From Hyphomicrobiales bacterium (lineage in GTDB: Bacteria; Pseudomonadota; Alphaproteobacteria; Rhizobiales; Rhizobiaceae): DNA of 59,420 bases. This document shows positions 1-7,784 of the stretch, one piece after another. Below the pieces are notes generated by a model that was not told where the DNA came from, made no database searches, and saw nothing but the letters and a program-made list of their open reading frames with translations. The translations under genes were made by a program, and so were the position numbers. The number at the start of each line of letters is the position of its first letter. Position 1 is the first letter of the stretch. The DNA is taken from the NCBI GenBank assembly GCA_900471485.1, contig UCEU01000035.1, forward strand, positions 1 through 59,420. Reading direction: 5' to 3'.

Positions 1-1257
1 ACGCTCGGAACAATCGAGGTCGGATCCGCCGAGCCGCCCCCGGCTGTGAGCGCCACAGAGTTCGGCGAAGCGAACGAAAACGTCCGCAGGATCGTTCACG
101 GTCTGGAAGAGATCATGGGTATCCGCATTGTTGATCCCAACCAGTCCTTCGTCGATCTCGGCGGTGACTCGCTCTCCTTCATCCAGGCATCTTTACTGAT
201 AGAGACTATCATCGGCTGGCTGCCTGATAGCTGGGAGACCATGTCCCTGCTGCAAATCGCCCGTACCCCCAACAAGGCACGCCAGCGGACGAGCCTCGTC
301 GGCATGCCGATCATACTGCGTGCGATCTCCATCGCGCTCGTAGTCGTCGAACACCTGTCGATCTTTCATACCATCGGGACGACCACGCTTTTCGTGATCG
401 CCGGCATGAGCTTCGGCCGCTTCCAGATGCGCAACGTTCTGCAGACCAATCGAGTCGCCCCCATTTTCGCGACACTCTTCAAGATCGCGCTTCCGGCGAT
501 CGCCGTGATCGGCTTGAGGCAAGTGGTGCAGCACAGTTTCAACCCGTTCAACCTGCTGCTGATCGGCACCCTCTTTCCGCCTGAAGTGCACGAAGGCAAG
601 AACTATTGGTTCATCGACGTATTGATGCAATCCTACGTCATGCTGGCCGTTTTGCTATGTATCCCGCGCGTCAGGGAACTGGCGAGACGGCACGCTTATG
701 GCTTGGCGCTGGGCGCCATGTTGGTGAGCATGGCGCTGGCGGTCGGTCAGGTTCAGCTCAACATATTGAATACATACATGGTCGGAATTAGCCCCGTTAA
801 ATACTTCTGGCTGATCTTCCTCGGCATCGGCATCATCCATGCGCAAACGGCGCAACGGAAACTGGTGCTCTGGGGTTTCGCGATGGCATATCTCGCTATG
901 GCCAAAGCGCTGTACTCCGACTCCGAGTACGAAGGTGCCTTCGACCTGTTTTTCATACTCGCCGTGCCGTTGCTGCTTTACGTCCACCAGGTTCGCTTGC
1001 CGAAACCGCTGGTCAGGCTGGTCACGACCCTCGCCAGTGCTTCCTTGTTCATCTACCTCACGAACATGACGATGGTGAAGGCGCTATCCGGCATATCGGC
1101 GCTTGATGGCCTTGGATTGGTGAAGGCTCTTATCATACTGACGGTCGGAACGATCGCCTGGTACGCGTGGAACCTCGCCGGCCATTGCCTGAACATGGCG
1201 CGTCGAAACGTCGCGAACTGGCGCGACACCAGGAGGCTGGCGAATCCAGGCGCTTGA
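1..1257 (+). CDS. Carrier-protein domain fused to multi-pass membrane acyltransferase-like domain (5' partial)
   Basis: The reading frame is open from the first base, so the gene very probably begins outside the window; the GTG at 46 has no convincing ribosome site. The visible N-terminal part is an acyl/peptidyl carrier domain: the DLGGDSLSF motif holds the serine (about residue 43 counted from the GTG) that would receive 4'-phosphopantetheine. After a basic linker, roughly ten hydrophobic segments follow, in a layout that resembles acyltransferase-3 (OafA/OatA-like) membrane proteins. In known family architectures such a unit follows an AMP-ligase (adenylation) domain, which would be the missing upstream part. 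Inference: an acyl or aminoacyl group is activated, loaded on the carrier and passed to an envelope or exported acceptor by the membrane part. It converges with the TPR gene, with 11 bp between them. The carrier call is firm; the acyltransferase call is moderate. Confidence 0.7.
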   Translation, partial: TLGTIEVGSAEPPPAVSATEFGEANENVRRIVHGLEEIMGIRIVDPNQSFVDLGGDSLSFIQASLLIETIIGWLPDSWETMSLLQIARTPNKARQRTSLVGMPIILRAISIALVVVEHLSIFHTIGTTTLFVIAGMSFGRFQMRNVLQTNRVAPIFATLFKIALPAIAVIGLRQVVQHSFNPFNLLLIGTLFPPEVHEGKNYWFIDVLMQSYVMLAVLLCIPRVRELARRHAYGLALGAMLVSMALAVGQVQLNILNTYMVGISPVKYFWLIFLGIGIIHAQTAQRKLVLWGFAMAYLAMAKALYSDSEYEGAFDLFFILAVPLLLYVHQVRLPKPLVRLVTTLASASLFIYLTNMTMVKALSGISALDGLGLVKALIILTVGTIAWYAWNLAGHCLNMARRNVANWRDTRRLANPGA

Positions 1258-1268
1258 ACGTCACGGGA

Positions 1269-3017
1269 TCAGAAGGCGACGGCCAATCCGTTCGCCTTCA
1301 TATGCGCGCCGGCCTTTGTCAGTCCCTGCTCGATGGAAGCTGCGATATCCGCACGGTAGCGGTATGCCGACATTTTGTCGTGGAAGCTTGCCTCGAAACC
1401 GGGATCGGCCTTGCGGAATGCAGCGAGCCGTTCACCGGCGAGGCTCGATCCAATCTGTCCGAGCGATGCCGCCCTCACAGACCAGATGACGAAATCGCTG
1501 TCGCTGACCTGTTCGGACAGCAGCGACGCCGTTGACCAGTCGCCGCGGCGGTAAGCGTCCAGCGCAAGCACGACGCTGGCGTCGCGCGGCACGACATCGG
1601 CAGCACGCCCGGCATCTTCCGCAAGCGACGCGCCGGCGGCGAAATAGCCCGATGAGAACAAAACCATGGCAAGCTTCGCCATGACATCGGGATTGTTGGG
1701 ATTAAGCGACAGTGCGCGATTGCCGGCCTTGATCGCAGCATCCGTGCGCCCGCTGTAGAATTGCGCGAGCATGACTGCGGTGCTGGCCCGATCGGAAAGC
1801 GGTGCAAGGTTCGCAGCGCGGTTTGCCAGCTGTAAAGCGCGGTCGAGGCTCTCGGCATTGACTGGTCCGGCACGTCCGCTGGCGGTCAGGCTGGCGAGCG
1901 CGGCCGCCGCATCGGCATCATGCGGATCGCTGGCAAGCGTCGCCTCCAGACAATCGGCAGCCTTTCCGACGCCGGTGGCGCCGCTGTCCAGTTCGTAGTC
2001 GGCTCTCAAAACACAGGCATTGCCCCGCGTCCCCTCGGCATAATCATGGGCCTCGGTCGTGTTGATGATGCTGCGCGTGGCAGCGAAGCGGCCCGACAAC
2101 CGCGTCACAAGCGCGGCCTGCACCGCGGCCACGCTTCGACCGTCGGCATCCACTCGCTCTATGCCGGATTTCAGGATATCGCCGGAATTGGCATCGACAA
2201 TCTGCCACCAGACAGTCCGTTGGTCTCCATCTCCGTAATACTTCATGTCGATATCATAGGAATTCGAGATCGGCGGCCGCAGCACTGCCGAAAGCGGCCG
2301 ATTGCGTCCCGTGGACTGCGAAACCGTGAGCGTCTCGAACTGCGTGAGCGCCGTCAGCAACAGATCACGCGTCCTGTCCGCCTCGTCGCCAAGCTCCGTA
2401 TCGGCGGCGGTCATGGTGAGTGTCACGGTCGGCTTTACCGTCGTAACCGGGCGCGCTCCATAGAACACGGCGCCGCCGGCCAGGCCGATGCCGATCAGCG
2501 CAATCATGCCGCCCTTCAACCACCGTCGTTCAAACGCCTCTCGCCATTTGGAGATGCCCGCTCGCGGCAGCGTAGGCTCTTCGAAGGGCAGCGGACGAAT
2601 ATCACGCAGCGCCGGAGCAGCAGAACTTTCGGGCGACCGCTGGCGGCAATCGCGACCGCGCACGAAGACCGCGACATAGCGACCGCGCGGCAGCTCTATC
2701 GAAATCCCGTCATCCCTCCCGAATGCCTCGTAATACTGGTTGAGGGAGGATCGCAGCCGGCTGAGTTCGATCCGTACGATCGGGTCGAGCGAGGGATCGA
2801 AATTGCTTTGACGGCCCAGCACGTCCAGCGCGATGGAATAGGCTTTGACGCCATCGGCGCGCCCTTCGAAGTGCCGGTCTGCTATATATCGGAGAATGGC
2901 GCGGCTGCGTTCCGTGGCGTGGAAGCGTTCGTCGGAGAAAAGACGTTCGAGTTCCGCCCGGGCCTCCTCGCAGGAAATATCGCTCTCCCTGGCCCTTTGC
3001 TGTTCTTCCGCCTTCAT
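1269..3017 (-). CDS. Membrane-anchored TPR protein with N-terminal CadC-like cytoplasmic domain
   Basis: 582 residues. Residues 15-120 form the conserved N-terminal module seen in front of TPR, WD/PD40 or cyclase domains in many rhizobia and acidobacteria; its hallmarks here are FDPSLDPIVRIELSRLR (73-89) and the ELPRGRYVAVF strand (108-118). A single membrane segment lies at about 169-187. The rest (190-582) is predicted outside the membrane and contains alpha-helical TPR-like repeats, for example around 360-480. The order (cytoplasmic N-domain, one TM helix, periplasmic sensor) matches that of CadC/ToxR one-component regulators, but I cannot show that the N-domain binds DNA. The ATG at 3017 is the only reasonable start, and the upstream 100 bp is AT-rich, as expected of a promoter. 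Function unknown. Confidence 0.7.
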   Translation of the reverse strand: MKAEEQQRARESDISCEEARAELERLFSDERFHATERSRAILRYIADRHFEGRADGVKAYSIALDVLGRQSNFDPSLDPIVRIELSRLRSSLNQYYEAFGRDDGISIELPRGRYVAVFVRGRDCRQRSPESSAAPALRDIRPLPFEEPTLPRAGISKWREAFERRWLKGGMIALIGIGLAGGAVFYGARPVTTVKPTVTLTMTAADTELGDEADRTRDLLLTALTQFETLTVSQSTGRNRPLSAVLRPPISNSYDIDMKYYGDGDQRTVWWQIVDANSGDILKSGIERVDADGRSVAAVQAALVTRLSGRFAATRSIINTTEAHDYAEGTRGNACVLRADYELDSGATGVGKAADCLEATLASDPHDADAAAALASLTASGRAGPVNAESLDRALQLANRAANLAPLSDRASTAVMLAQFYSGRTDAAIKAGNRALSLNPNNPDVMAKLAMVLFSSGYFAAGASLAEDAGRAADVVPRDASVVLALDAYRRGDWSTASLLSEQVSDSDFVIWSVRAASLGQIGSSLAGERLAAFRKADPGFEASFHDKMSAYRYRADIAASIEQGLTKAGAHMKANGLAVAF

Positions 3018-3142
3018 CGCCGCCCCCGCTACGCAATGCCAGATGCCAAGTAGAACACATAATTAATCGCTCATATAACAAATGGTTGCAATACAAAAAG
3101 ACATGATGAAGAGATTCAACCACATCGCGAGAGCATCCTGAC
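3018..3142. promoter_or_regulatory. AT-rich intergenic region, probable promoter of the TPR gene
   Basis: This 125-bp gap lies between the start of the TPR gene and the end of the next minus-strand gene. The stretch 3055-3115 is clearly AT-rich compared with its surroundings. No exact promoter hexamers could be assigned with confidence. Confidence 0.3.
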
Positions 3143-3442
3143 CTATTCCAGGCCAGTCGCGCCGCGCCGCATGCAATAGCGGATGACATCCGCTTCGATT
3201 TCCAGACAAACGGTCTCGTATTCCCGCACCATCATCTGGTCGGCTTCGCTCTCGCCGTTTCTCAGACGCTCCAGCGCGACACTCGCCTCCTCATACGCCT
3301 CGCAGAGATTGCCGAGCGATTCAGAATCGCCCGCCAGCGCCTGCAGCCTTGTTCGCAAAGCCGGAAGTTTCAGCATCAGCCGTGACAGCCCCCTCTTCTC
3401 GGCGGCTGCCGGCGGTCTTGGTCCGCTGCTGTCCCTGCCCAT
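3143..3442 (-). CDS. Small helical protein of unknown function
   Basis: 99 residues, using the ATG at 3442. It is preceded on the minus strand by a purine-rich GGGGGTGG stretch; the longer open frame upstream to 3568 has no ribosome site and an unlikely composition. The protein is predicted mostly alpha-helical and leucine/glutamate rich (residues 20-90), with no signal peptide or membrane segment. I do not recognise a family. The same-strand TPR gene follows after 125 bp, so co-transcription is possible but not shown. Confidence 0.5.
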   Translation of the reverse strand: MGRDSSGPRPPAAAEKRGLSRLMLKLPALRTRLQALAGDSESLGNLCEAYEEASVALERLRNGESEADQMMVREYETVCLEIEADVIRYCMRRGATGLE

Positions 3443-3673
3443 CAGACCACCCCCGACGGTCGTCCTCTCGATGGGGCATGATGCTACAGGGCGAGCGAGG
3501 TTCGGAAAGTACGTTACGGTAACACGCGAGCCCTTCCCCGGACCGCCGCAGCTATAGTTCAAAAACACTTATGGTAGCCATGAAATCTATTCGTTTGATT
3601 GATGTCGCGCATAGGCTCATACCACCAGTCATGAACAACGCCCGCGTCATACCGACGAGGAAAGGAAACGGAC

Positions 3674-3871
3674 ATGACGACGATCACCTTCCGGGACACC
3701 AAGATGTCCTCCGACCACGCCTCCCACCATCTCGCAAGTTATGCGCGCAAGATCATAGACGCCTGGCATCAGTGGCAGGCCGCGCGCGAAATAGAGTCCA
3801 TGCCGATGGACATCCGCAAGGATATCGGCTGGCCGTCGGCCGACGCCGCCGATGACCGCAAGGTGATGTAA
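3674..3871 (+). CDS. DUF1127-type small protein
   Basis: 65 residues. The ATG at 3674 follows a GAGGAAAGGAAACGG ribosome site. The core IDAWHQWQAAREIESMPMDI (residues 28-47), followed by RKDIGW, matches the pattern of DUF1127 (YjiS-like) proteins: tryptophan and arginine rich, with an R-K-D-I-G-W/L end motif. Such proteins are short, basic and often stress-induced; in alphaproteobacteria some have been linked to RNA turnover and phosphate or carbon metabolism. The gene is monocistronic and is followed by a strong terminator. The protein is longer than the 48-residue DUF1127 protein at 32142-32288 and has a non-conserved N-terminal extension. Confidence 0.6.
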   Translation: MTTITFRDTKMSSDHASHHLASYARKIIDAWHQWQAAREIESMPMDIRKDIGWPSADAADDRKVM

Positions 3872-3893
3872 CGAATGCGACATGCCCCAGCAC

Positions 3894-3933
3894 AAAAAGA
3901 CGGCATTCTGCCTCTCGGCGATGCCGTCTTTTT
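3894..3933. terminator. Bidirectional intrinsic terminator
   Basis: A perfect 13-bp inverted repeat, AAAAAGACGGCAT / ATGCCGTCTTTTT, encloses a 14-nt loop. T-runs on both sides make it functional in either direction. It lies 22 bp after the small DUF1127-type gene. Confidence 0.9.
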
Positions 3934-3987
3934 CGTCTCTTTGCGATCCCTAATTTAATCTTGAATTTCAGGCGCATATATTTCTCG

Positions 3988-4127
3988 AAGTCGGCCGGGC
4001 CCGACTTTCGATCGACCGTTTGGTCAATTGACCGGCGTCAAGATTGGATATGTCGCAACTTTGCTCTTTGCGGCCGCATTTATCCATAAGAATGTCGCTT
4101 TTGGAATATCGAAGTGACGTATTCCAA
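3988..4127. promoter_or_regulatory. Upstream region of the GlxA-type regulator with two palindromes
   Basis: This 235-bp non-coding gap (3934-4168) is AT-rich at its edges. It holds a hairpin AAGTCGG/CCGACTT (3988-4007, no T-run), a perfect 12-bp palindrome GGTCAATTGACC (4022-4033), and an 8-bp inverted repeat TTGGAATA/TATTCCAA (4101-4108 and 4120-4127) ending 41 bp before the regulator's ATG. The last two are candidate operators; which protein binds them is unknown. Confidence 0.4.
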
Positions 4128-4168
4128 GCGACCAATATACGATCAGCCCTCGAGCACGGATCGATCTC

Positions 4169-5188
4169 ATGACCAAGATGCCGCATAAGAAACGCTCCCT
4201 TGTCTTCTTCATGGTTCCGCAGTTCACCATGCTGCCTTTTTCGGCGGCGATCGATACCCTGCGCATCGCCAACCGTATGCTCGGCTACGAGGCCTATAGC
4301 TGGCGTCTGACCTCCGTCGATGGCCAGAAAGTCTATTCTTCCTGCGGCATCGGCGTCGAAGCCAATACCTCGCTCGCCGACGAAAGACGCAACCTAGGCG
4401 GTGAAAATCGTCCGAGCATGGTGCTCGTCTGTTCCGGCATAGATGTCGAGGACTTCAACAACAAGTCGGTCAGCGCCTGGCTGCGCGAATCCTACAATCG
4501 CGGCGTCGCCGTCGGCAGCCTCTGTACGGGCGCACATGTCCTTGCGCAGGCAGGGCTCCTGAATGGCAAGCGCTGTGCGATCCACTGGGAAAACCTGCCG
4601 GGCTTCTCCGAAGCCTTTCCGCAGGCCGAAGTCTATGCCGACCTCTACGAAGTGGATGGCAACCTCTACACCTGCGCCGGCGGCACTGCCTCGCTCGACA
4701 TGATGCTGAACCTGATCGGCCAGGACTTCGGCGAGACGCTGGTCAACCGCGTCTGCGAGCAGCATCTGACCGACCGCGTCCGCAGCCCGCACGACCGGCA
4801 GCGCCTGCCGCTGCGCGCGCGCCTCGGCATCCAGAACGCCAAGGTCCTTTCGATCATCGAACTGATGGAAGGCAACCTAGCGGAACCGCTTTCGCTACTT
4901 GAGATCGCCGATGGCGCCGGCCTTTCGCGCCGCCAGATCGAGCGCCTGTTCCGCCAGGAAATGGGTCGGTCCCCTGCCCGCTACTATCTCGAGATTCGCC
5001 TGGACCGCGCCCGCCACTTGCTGGTCCAGTCGTCGATGCCGGTTGTCGAAGTGGCGGTCGCCTGCGGCTTCGTCTCCGCCTCGCACTTCTCGAAGTGTTA
5101 TCGCGAACTCTACCACCGCTCGCCCCAGCAGGAGCGCGCCGAGCGCAAGATGACGATGGCTACGGCGCGCCACGCGATCGCTGCCTGA
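4169..5188 (+). CDS. GlxA family transcriptional regulator (DJ-1/PfpI-like domain plus AraC HTH)
   Basis: 339 residues. Residues 10-190 form a class I glutamine-amidotransferase-like (DJ-1/PfpI) sensor domain with the nucleophile-elbow-like SLCTGAHVLAQAG (C119). Residues about 220-325 form a two-HTH AraC DNA-binding domain, including LLEIADGAGLSRRQIERLFR and the second helix region VAVACGFVSASHFSKCYRE. This architecture is that of GlxA/GbdR/CdhR regulators, which often activate catabolism of choline, betaine, carnitine or arginine derivatives; the ligand here cannot be told from sequence. The neighbours give no target, because the downstream gene is convergent (20 bp gap). The upstream region holds two palindromes that could be autoregulatory. 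Confidence 0.85.
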   Translation: MTKMPHKKRSLVFFMVPQFTMLPFSAAIDTLRIANRMLGYEAYSWRLTSVDGQKVYSSCGIGVEANTSLADERRNLGGENRPSMVLVCSGIDVEDFNNKSVSAWLRESYNRGVAVGSLCTGAHVLAQAGLLNGKRCAIHWENLPGFSEAFPQAEVYADLYEVDGNLYTCAGGTASLDMMLNLIGQDFGETLVNRVCEQHLTDRVRSPHDRQRLPLRARLGIQNAKVLSIIELMEGNLAEPLSLLEIADGAGLSRRQIERLFRQEMGRSPARYYLEIRLDRARHLLVQSSMPVVEVAVACGFVSASHFSKCYRELYHRSPQQERAERKMTMATARHAIAA

Positions 5189-5208
5189 CACGAATGGACG
5201 GGAGGCGG

Positions 5209-6540
5209 CTACTGCGCCGCTTCCTGCGTCATCTTTACGTCGGAATAGACGAGATTGCGGCCCTTGTGCTTGGCCATGTAGAGAAACTGGTCGGCGGCAT
5301 TGAGATAGTTGTCGAACGTCTCGTAGCCGGAAATCTCAGCAACGCCGATCGAGCAGGTCACCGACAGCTCCTCGTCATCGGCAATCACCTTCAGGCGCGA
5401 AATCTCGGACCGTATCTCGTCGCAGAGTTCAGTCGCCGCATAGGAATCCATCATCGGAAACAGGACGGCGAACTCCTCCCCGCCCAATCGCGACAACAGG
5501 TTCTCGCTACCCTCGAAGATCGCCGCCAGCCTTTTGGCAACGGCGGCCAGCACCTTGTCGCCGATCTCGTGGCCGTAGGTATCGTTCAGCCGCTTGAAAT
5601 GATCGATATCGAGGATCGCGATCGCTCCCATCGCGCGCCGGCGCAGGCAGTCGTTCACCAGCTTCGGGCCCTGATCGTAGAAATACCGCCTGTTGTAGAG
5701 GCCCGTCAGATAGTCGCGAGCCGCCGCGGCGCGCAGCTGCTTCATCTGCGCCAGCGTCTCGACATTGTTCGCGACGCGGCACTGCAACTCCTCGGTCACG
5801 AACGGTCGGTAGAGAAAATCCGAGGCACCCGCTTTCAGGAAGCTCGCGGAGAGCATGCGGTCGCTGGACGAGGAAATGCCGATGATCCGCAGCCTGTCGG
5901 AACCAAACCGGTGGCGGATGCGCCGTGTCAGCTCGTAGCCGCTCATGTCGGGCATGTGGTGGTCGGTGATCACCACTTCGATATCGTCGTGCACCTCCAG
6001 CGCCGCCAGCGCCTCCACACCCGAGCCGACATCGACCACCTTGTACTGCTGCGTCTTCAGCAGTCCGACAAGCACCTGTCGGGCGGATTCCATATCGTCG
6101 ACGACGAGCACGCGCGTCTTGGCGTTGGAAATCGCCCTGCGCACCGCGGCCACAAGGTTGTCGAGCGCGAACTCATTGTCCTTGAGGACATAGTCGATGA
6201 CATTGCGCTCCATGATCCGGTTGCGCGTCTGCAGGTCGAATGTGGCAGTGAAGACAATCGTCGGAAGGCCGTGCGCGATGGCACAGTCCAGCGCCTCCCC
6301 GTAAGGCGCGTCCGGCAGGTTCAGATCGACGACGGCCATGCTGTAGCCGTGACCTTCCTGCCCGAGAATTTGCTCAAGCTCTTTGCGCGACGGGCACGAC
6401 TTTACGACCTGCCCCAGCTCATTCTGGAAGCGGTGGCAAAGCACCGCCGAAAACATGCGGGAATCTTCAACCAGGAGTATTTTCTGGCCGCCGAAGCGCG
6501 GCCCTAGAACGTCCCGTTGAACATCCGGCTGAAAAGCCAT
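5209..6540 (-). CDS. Double-receiver diguanylate cyclase (PleD-like)
   Basis: 443 residues from the ATG at 6540; an in-frame ATG at 6558 is a weaker alternative. Minus-strand GGAGGGG lies about 11 nt upstream of 6540. Domain order: receiver 1 (about 18-135, phospho-acceptor D72 in VVDLNLP), receiver 2 (about 142-262, D193 in VITDHHMP) and GGDEF domain (about 275-438) with the active-site GGEEF at 353-357 and DIDHFKRLND. It should make cyclic di-GMP from two GTP, controlled by phosphorelay, in the PleD manner. The usual inhibitory I-site RxxD five residues before GGEEF is absent (GSEN there). The neighbouring minus-strand gene encodes a related double receiver, so the two may share an input. 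A 196-bp AT-rich gap separates them, so this gene may also have its own promoter. Confidence 0.92.
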   Translation of the reverse strand: MAFQPDVQRDVLGPRFGGQKILLVEDSRMFSAVLCHRFQNELGQVVKSCPSRKELEQILGQEGHGYSMAVVDLNLPDAPYGEALDCAIAHGLPTIVFTATFDLQTRNRIMERNVIDYVLKDNEFALDNLVAAVRRAISNAKTRVLVVDDMESARQVLVGLLKTQQYKVVDVGSGVEALAALEVHDDIEVVITDHHMPDMSGYELTRRIRHRFGSDRLRIIGISSSSDRMLSASFLKAGASDFLYRPFVTEELQCRVANNVETLAQMKQLRAAAARDYLTGLYNRRYFYDQGPKLVNDCLRRRAMGAIAILDIDHFKRLNDTYGHEIGDKVLAAVAKRLAAIFEGSENLLSRLGGEEFAVLFPMMDSYAATELCDEIRSEISRLKVIADDEELSVTCSIGVAEISGYETFDNYLNAADQFLYMAKHKGRNLVYSDVKMTQEAAQ

Positions 6541-6736
6541 GAACAGCCACCCCTCCACAAGCCGCCGCAGCCGGAATCGGCTGTCTACTCGGCTTTTTGT
6601 GAAGATAGCTCACAGTTTCAGTAACGTGAAGGCTTCTACAAAAACCCGTACCGGAAATTGTATAAATCACACATCATGAAACAAAGATAAACGCTGCTTG
6701 TAACTTTTCAGGCGGATCTGGTCTTGCAGCGCCGTG

Positions 6737-7567
6737 TCATGCCACGGCGCGTTGCTTGTGCATCGTCTGGATCTGCAGCAGCGTATCGAGGTTCTGATTG
6801 ACGCGGCAATAGAACTCTTCGTCGATGAAAGGCCGCAGCATGAAGTCGTTGCCGCCGGCCTTCAGGAACCGTGCCGAAAGCAGACGGTTTGACGAAGACG
6901 AGACGCCGATGATGCGCAACTCGTGCGAGCCGATATGCGCGCGGATGCGGCGGGTCAGTTCGAAGCCGTCGATATCGGGCATATTGTAGTCGGTGATCAT
7001 CAGGCCGATGTCGCGGTTCGCCTTCAAAAGCTCCAGTGCCTTGGCGCCGCTGTCGGCAGTGCTGACACGGAAATTGTAGCGCTTCAGGCGGCTGGAAAGC
7101 AGCGCGCGCGCGGTCGGGCTGTCATCGACGATCAGCACGTGGTGACGCTGGTTTGTCAGGAACCGGCAAATCGATTCCGCGAGAAGATCGACGGCGAAGA
7201 CGTTGTCCTTGAGGATGTAGTCGACGATGTCCTTGGCGAGCAGCTTGTCGCGCATGCCTTCATGGAAGGTTCCGGTGAAGACGATCGTCGGGATGCTGAG
7301 ATCAACCAGATATTCAAGCGCTTCGCCATTCTCGGCGCCGGGTAGGTTGATGTTGGAAATGGCAAGTGTGATTGGGTCCGTCGACTTGTCGTAGCAAAGC
7401 TGCAGCTCTTCGAAATTGCGGCAAATCTCGACGTCGATATCGAGCAGTTCCTTTAGTCTTTTGCCGATCATCGATGTAAAGACATTGGAATCTTCAGCAA
7501 GAACGATACGAACATCTGAAAACATGCCGCCGGAATATTGCATCCCGGAAATACCCAAAAATGCCAT
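6737..7567 (-). CDS. Double-receiver response regulator without output domain; first receiver degenerate
   Basis: 276 residues from the ATG at 7567, which has AAGAGG about 8 nt upstream; the longer frame to 7699 begins with an unlikely arginine-rich stretch. Receiver 1 (about 18-135) has Asn72 where the phospho-acceptor Asp belongs (SNINLPG), although the lysine of YILKD is kept. Receiver 2 (about 142-262) is canonical, with D193 in MITDYNMP. The protein ends where the neighbouring PleD-like protein begins its GGDEF domain. Sequence similarity across both receivers, including the SSSSNRLLSARFLKAG stretch, shows that the two genes arose by duplication. Likely role: an adaptor or phosphate sink that modulates the cyclase next door. 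It is transcribed in the same direction as the cyclase gene. Confidence 0.85.
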   Translation of the reverse strand: MAFLGISGMQYSGGMFSDVRIVLAEDSNVFTSMIGKRLKELLDIDVEICRNFEELQLCYDKSTDPITLAISNINLPGAENGEALEYLVDLSIPTIVFTGTFHEGMRDKLLAKDIVDYILKDNVFAVDLLAESICRFLTNQRHHVLIVDDSPTARALLSSRLKRYNFRVSTADSGAKALELLKANRDIGLMITDYNMPDIDGFELTRRIRAHIGSHELRIIGVSSSSNRLLSARFLKAGGNDFMLRPFIDEEFYCRVNQNLDTLLQIQTMHKQRAVA

Positions 7568-7784
7568 TTCAAAACCTCTTATGAAACTTGGTCTGCCTGC
7601 TCCAAATCGGTACATATCGCTGTTTGAATAAGTATTAATCGGCGATCTATACTGCCACCCAAAACGCAAACGGCGCCGATGCCGGCGCCATTCTTCCAAA
7701 CATGATTAAAGGACTGTGCGCGCGGCGCGATCTTCTCACTAGGCGCGCGACGCGGCGGTTGCCACAGCCATCCTGGACGGCAGG
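7568..7784 (-). promoter_or_regulatory. Promoter region of the double-receiver gene
   Basis: This 217-bp gap precedes the receiver gene. It includes a GGCGCC-GATGCC-GGCGCC hairpin (7672-7689), which on the minus strand could act as a weak stop after the MscS gene, and an AT-rich segment at 7605-7640 that suits a promoter. No exact start site can be named. Confidence 0.3.

Noticed and set aside
3984..4011. Second intrinsic terminator upstream of the GlxA-type regulator
   Set aside because: The stem is only 7 bp and there is no T-run on either strand.
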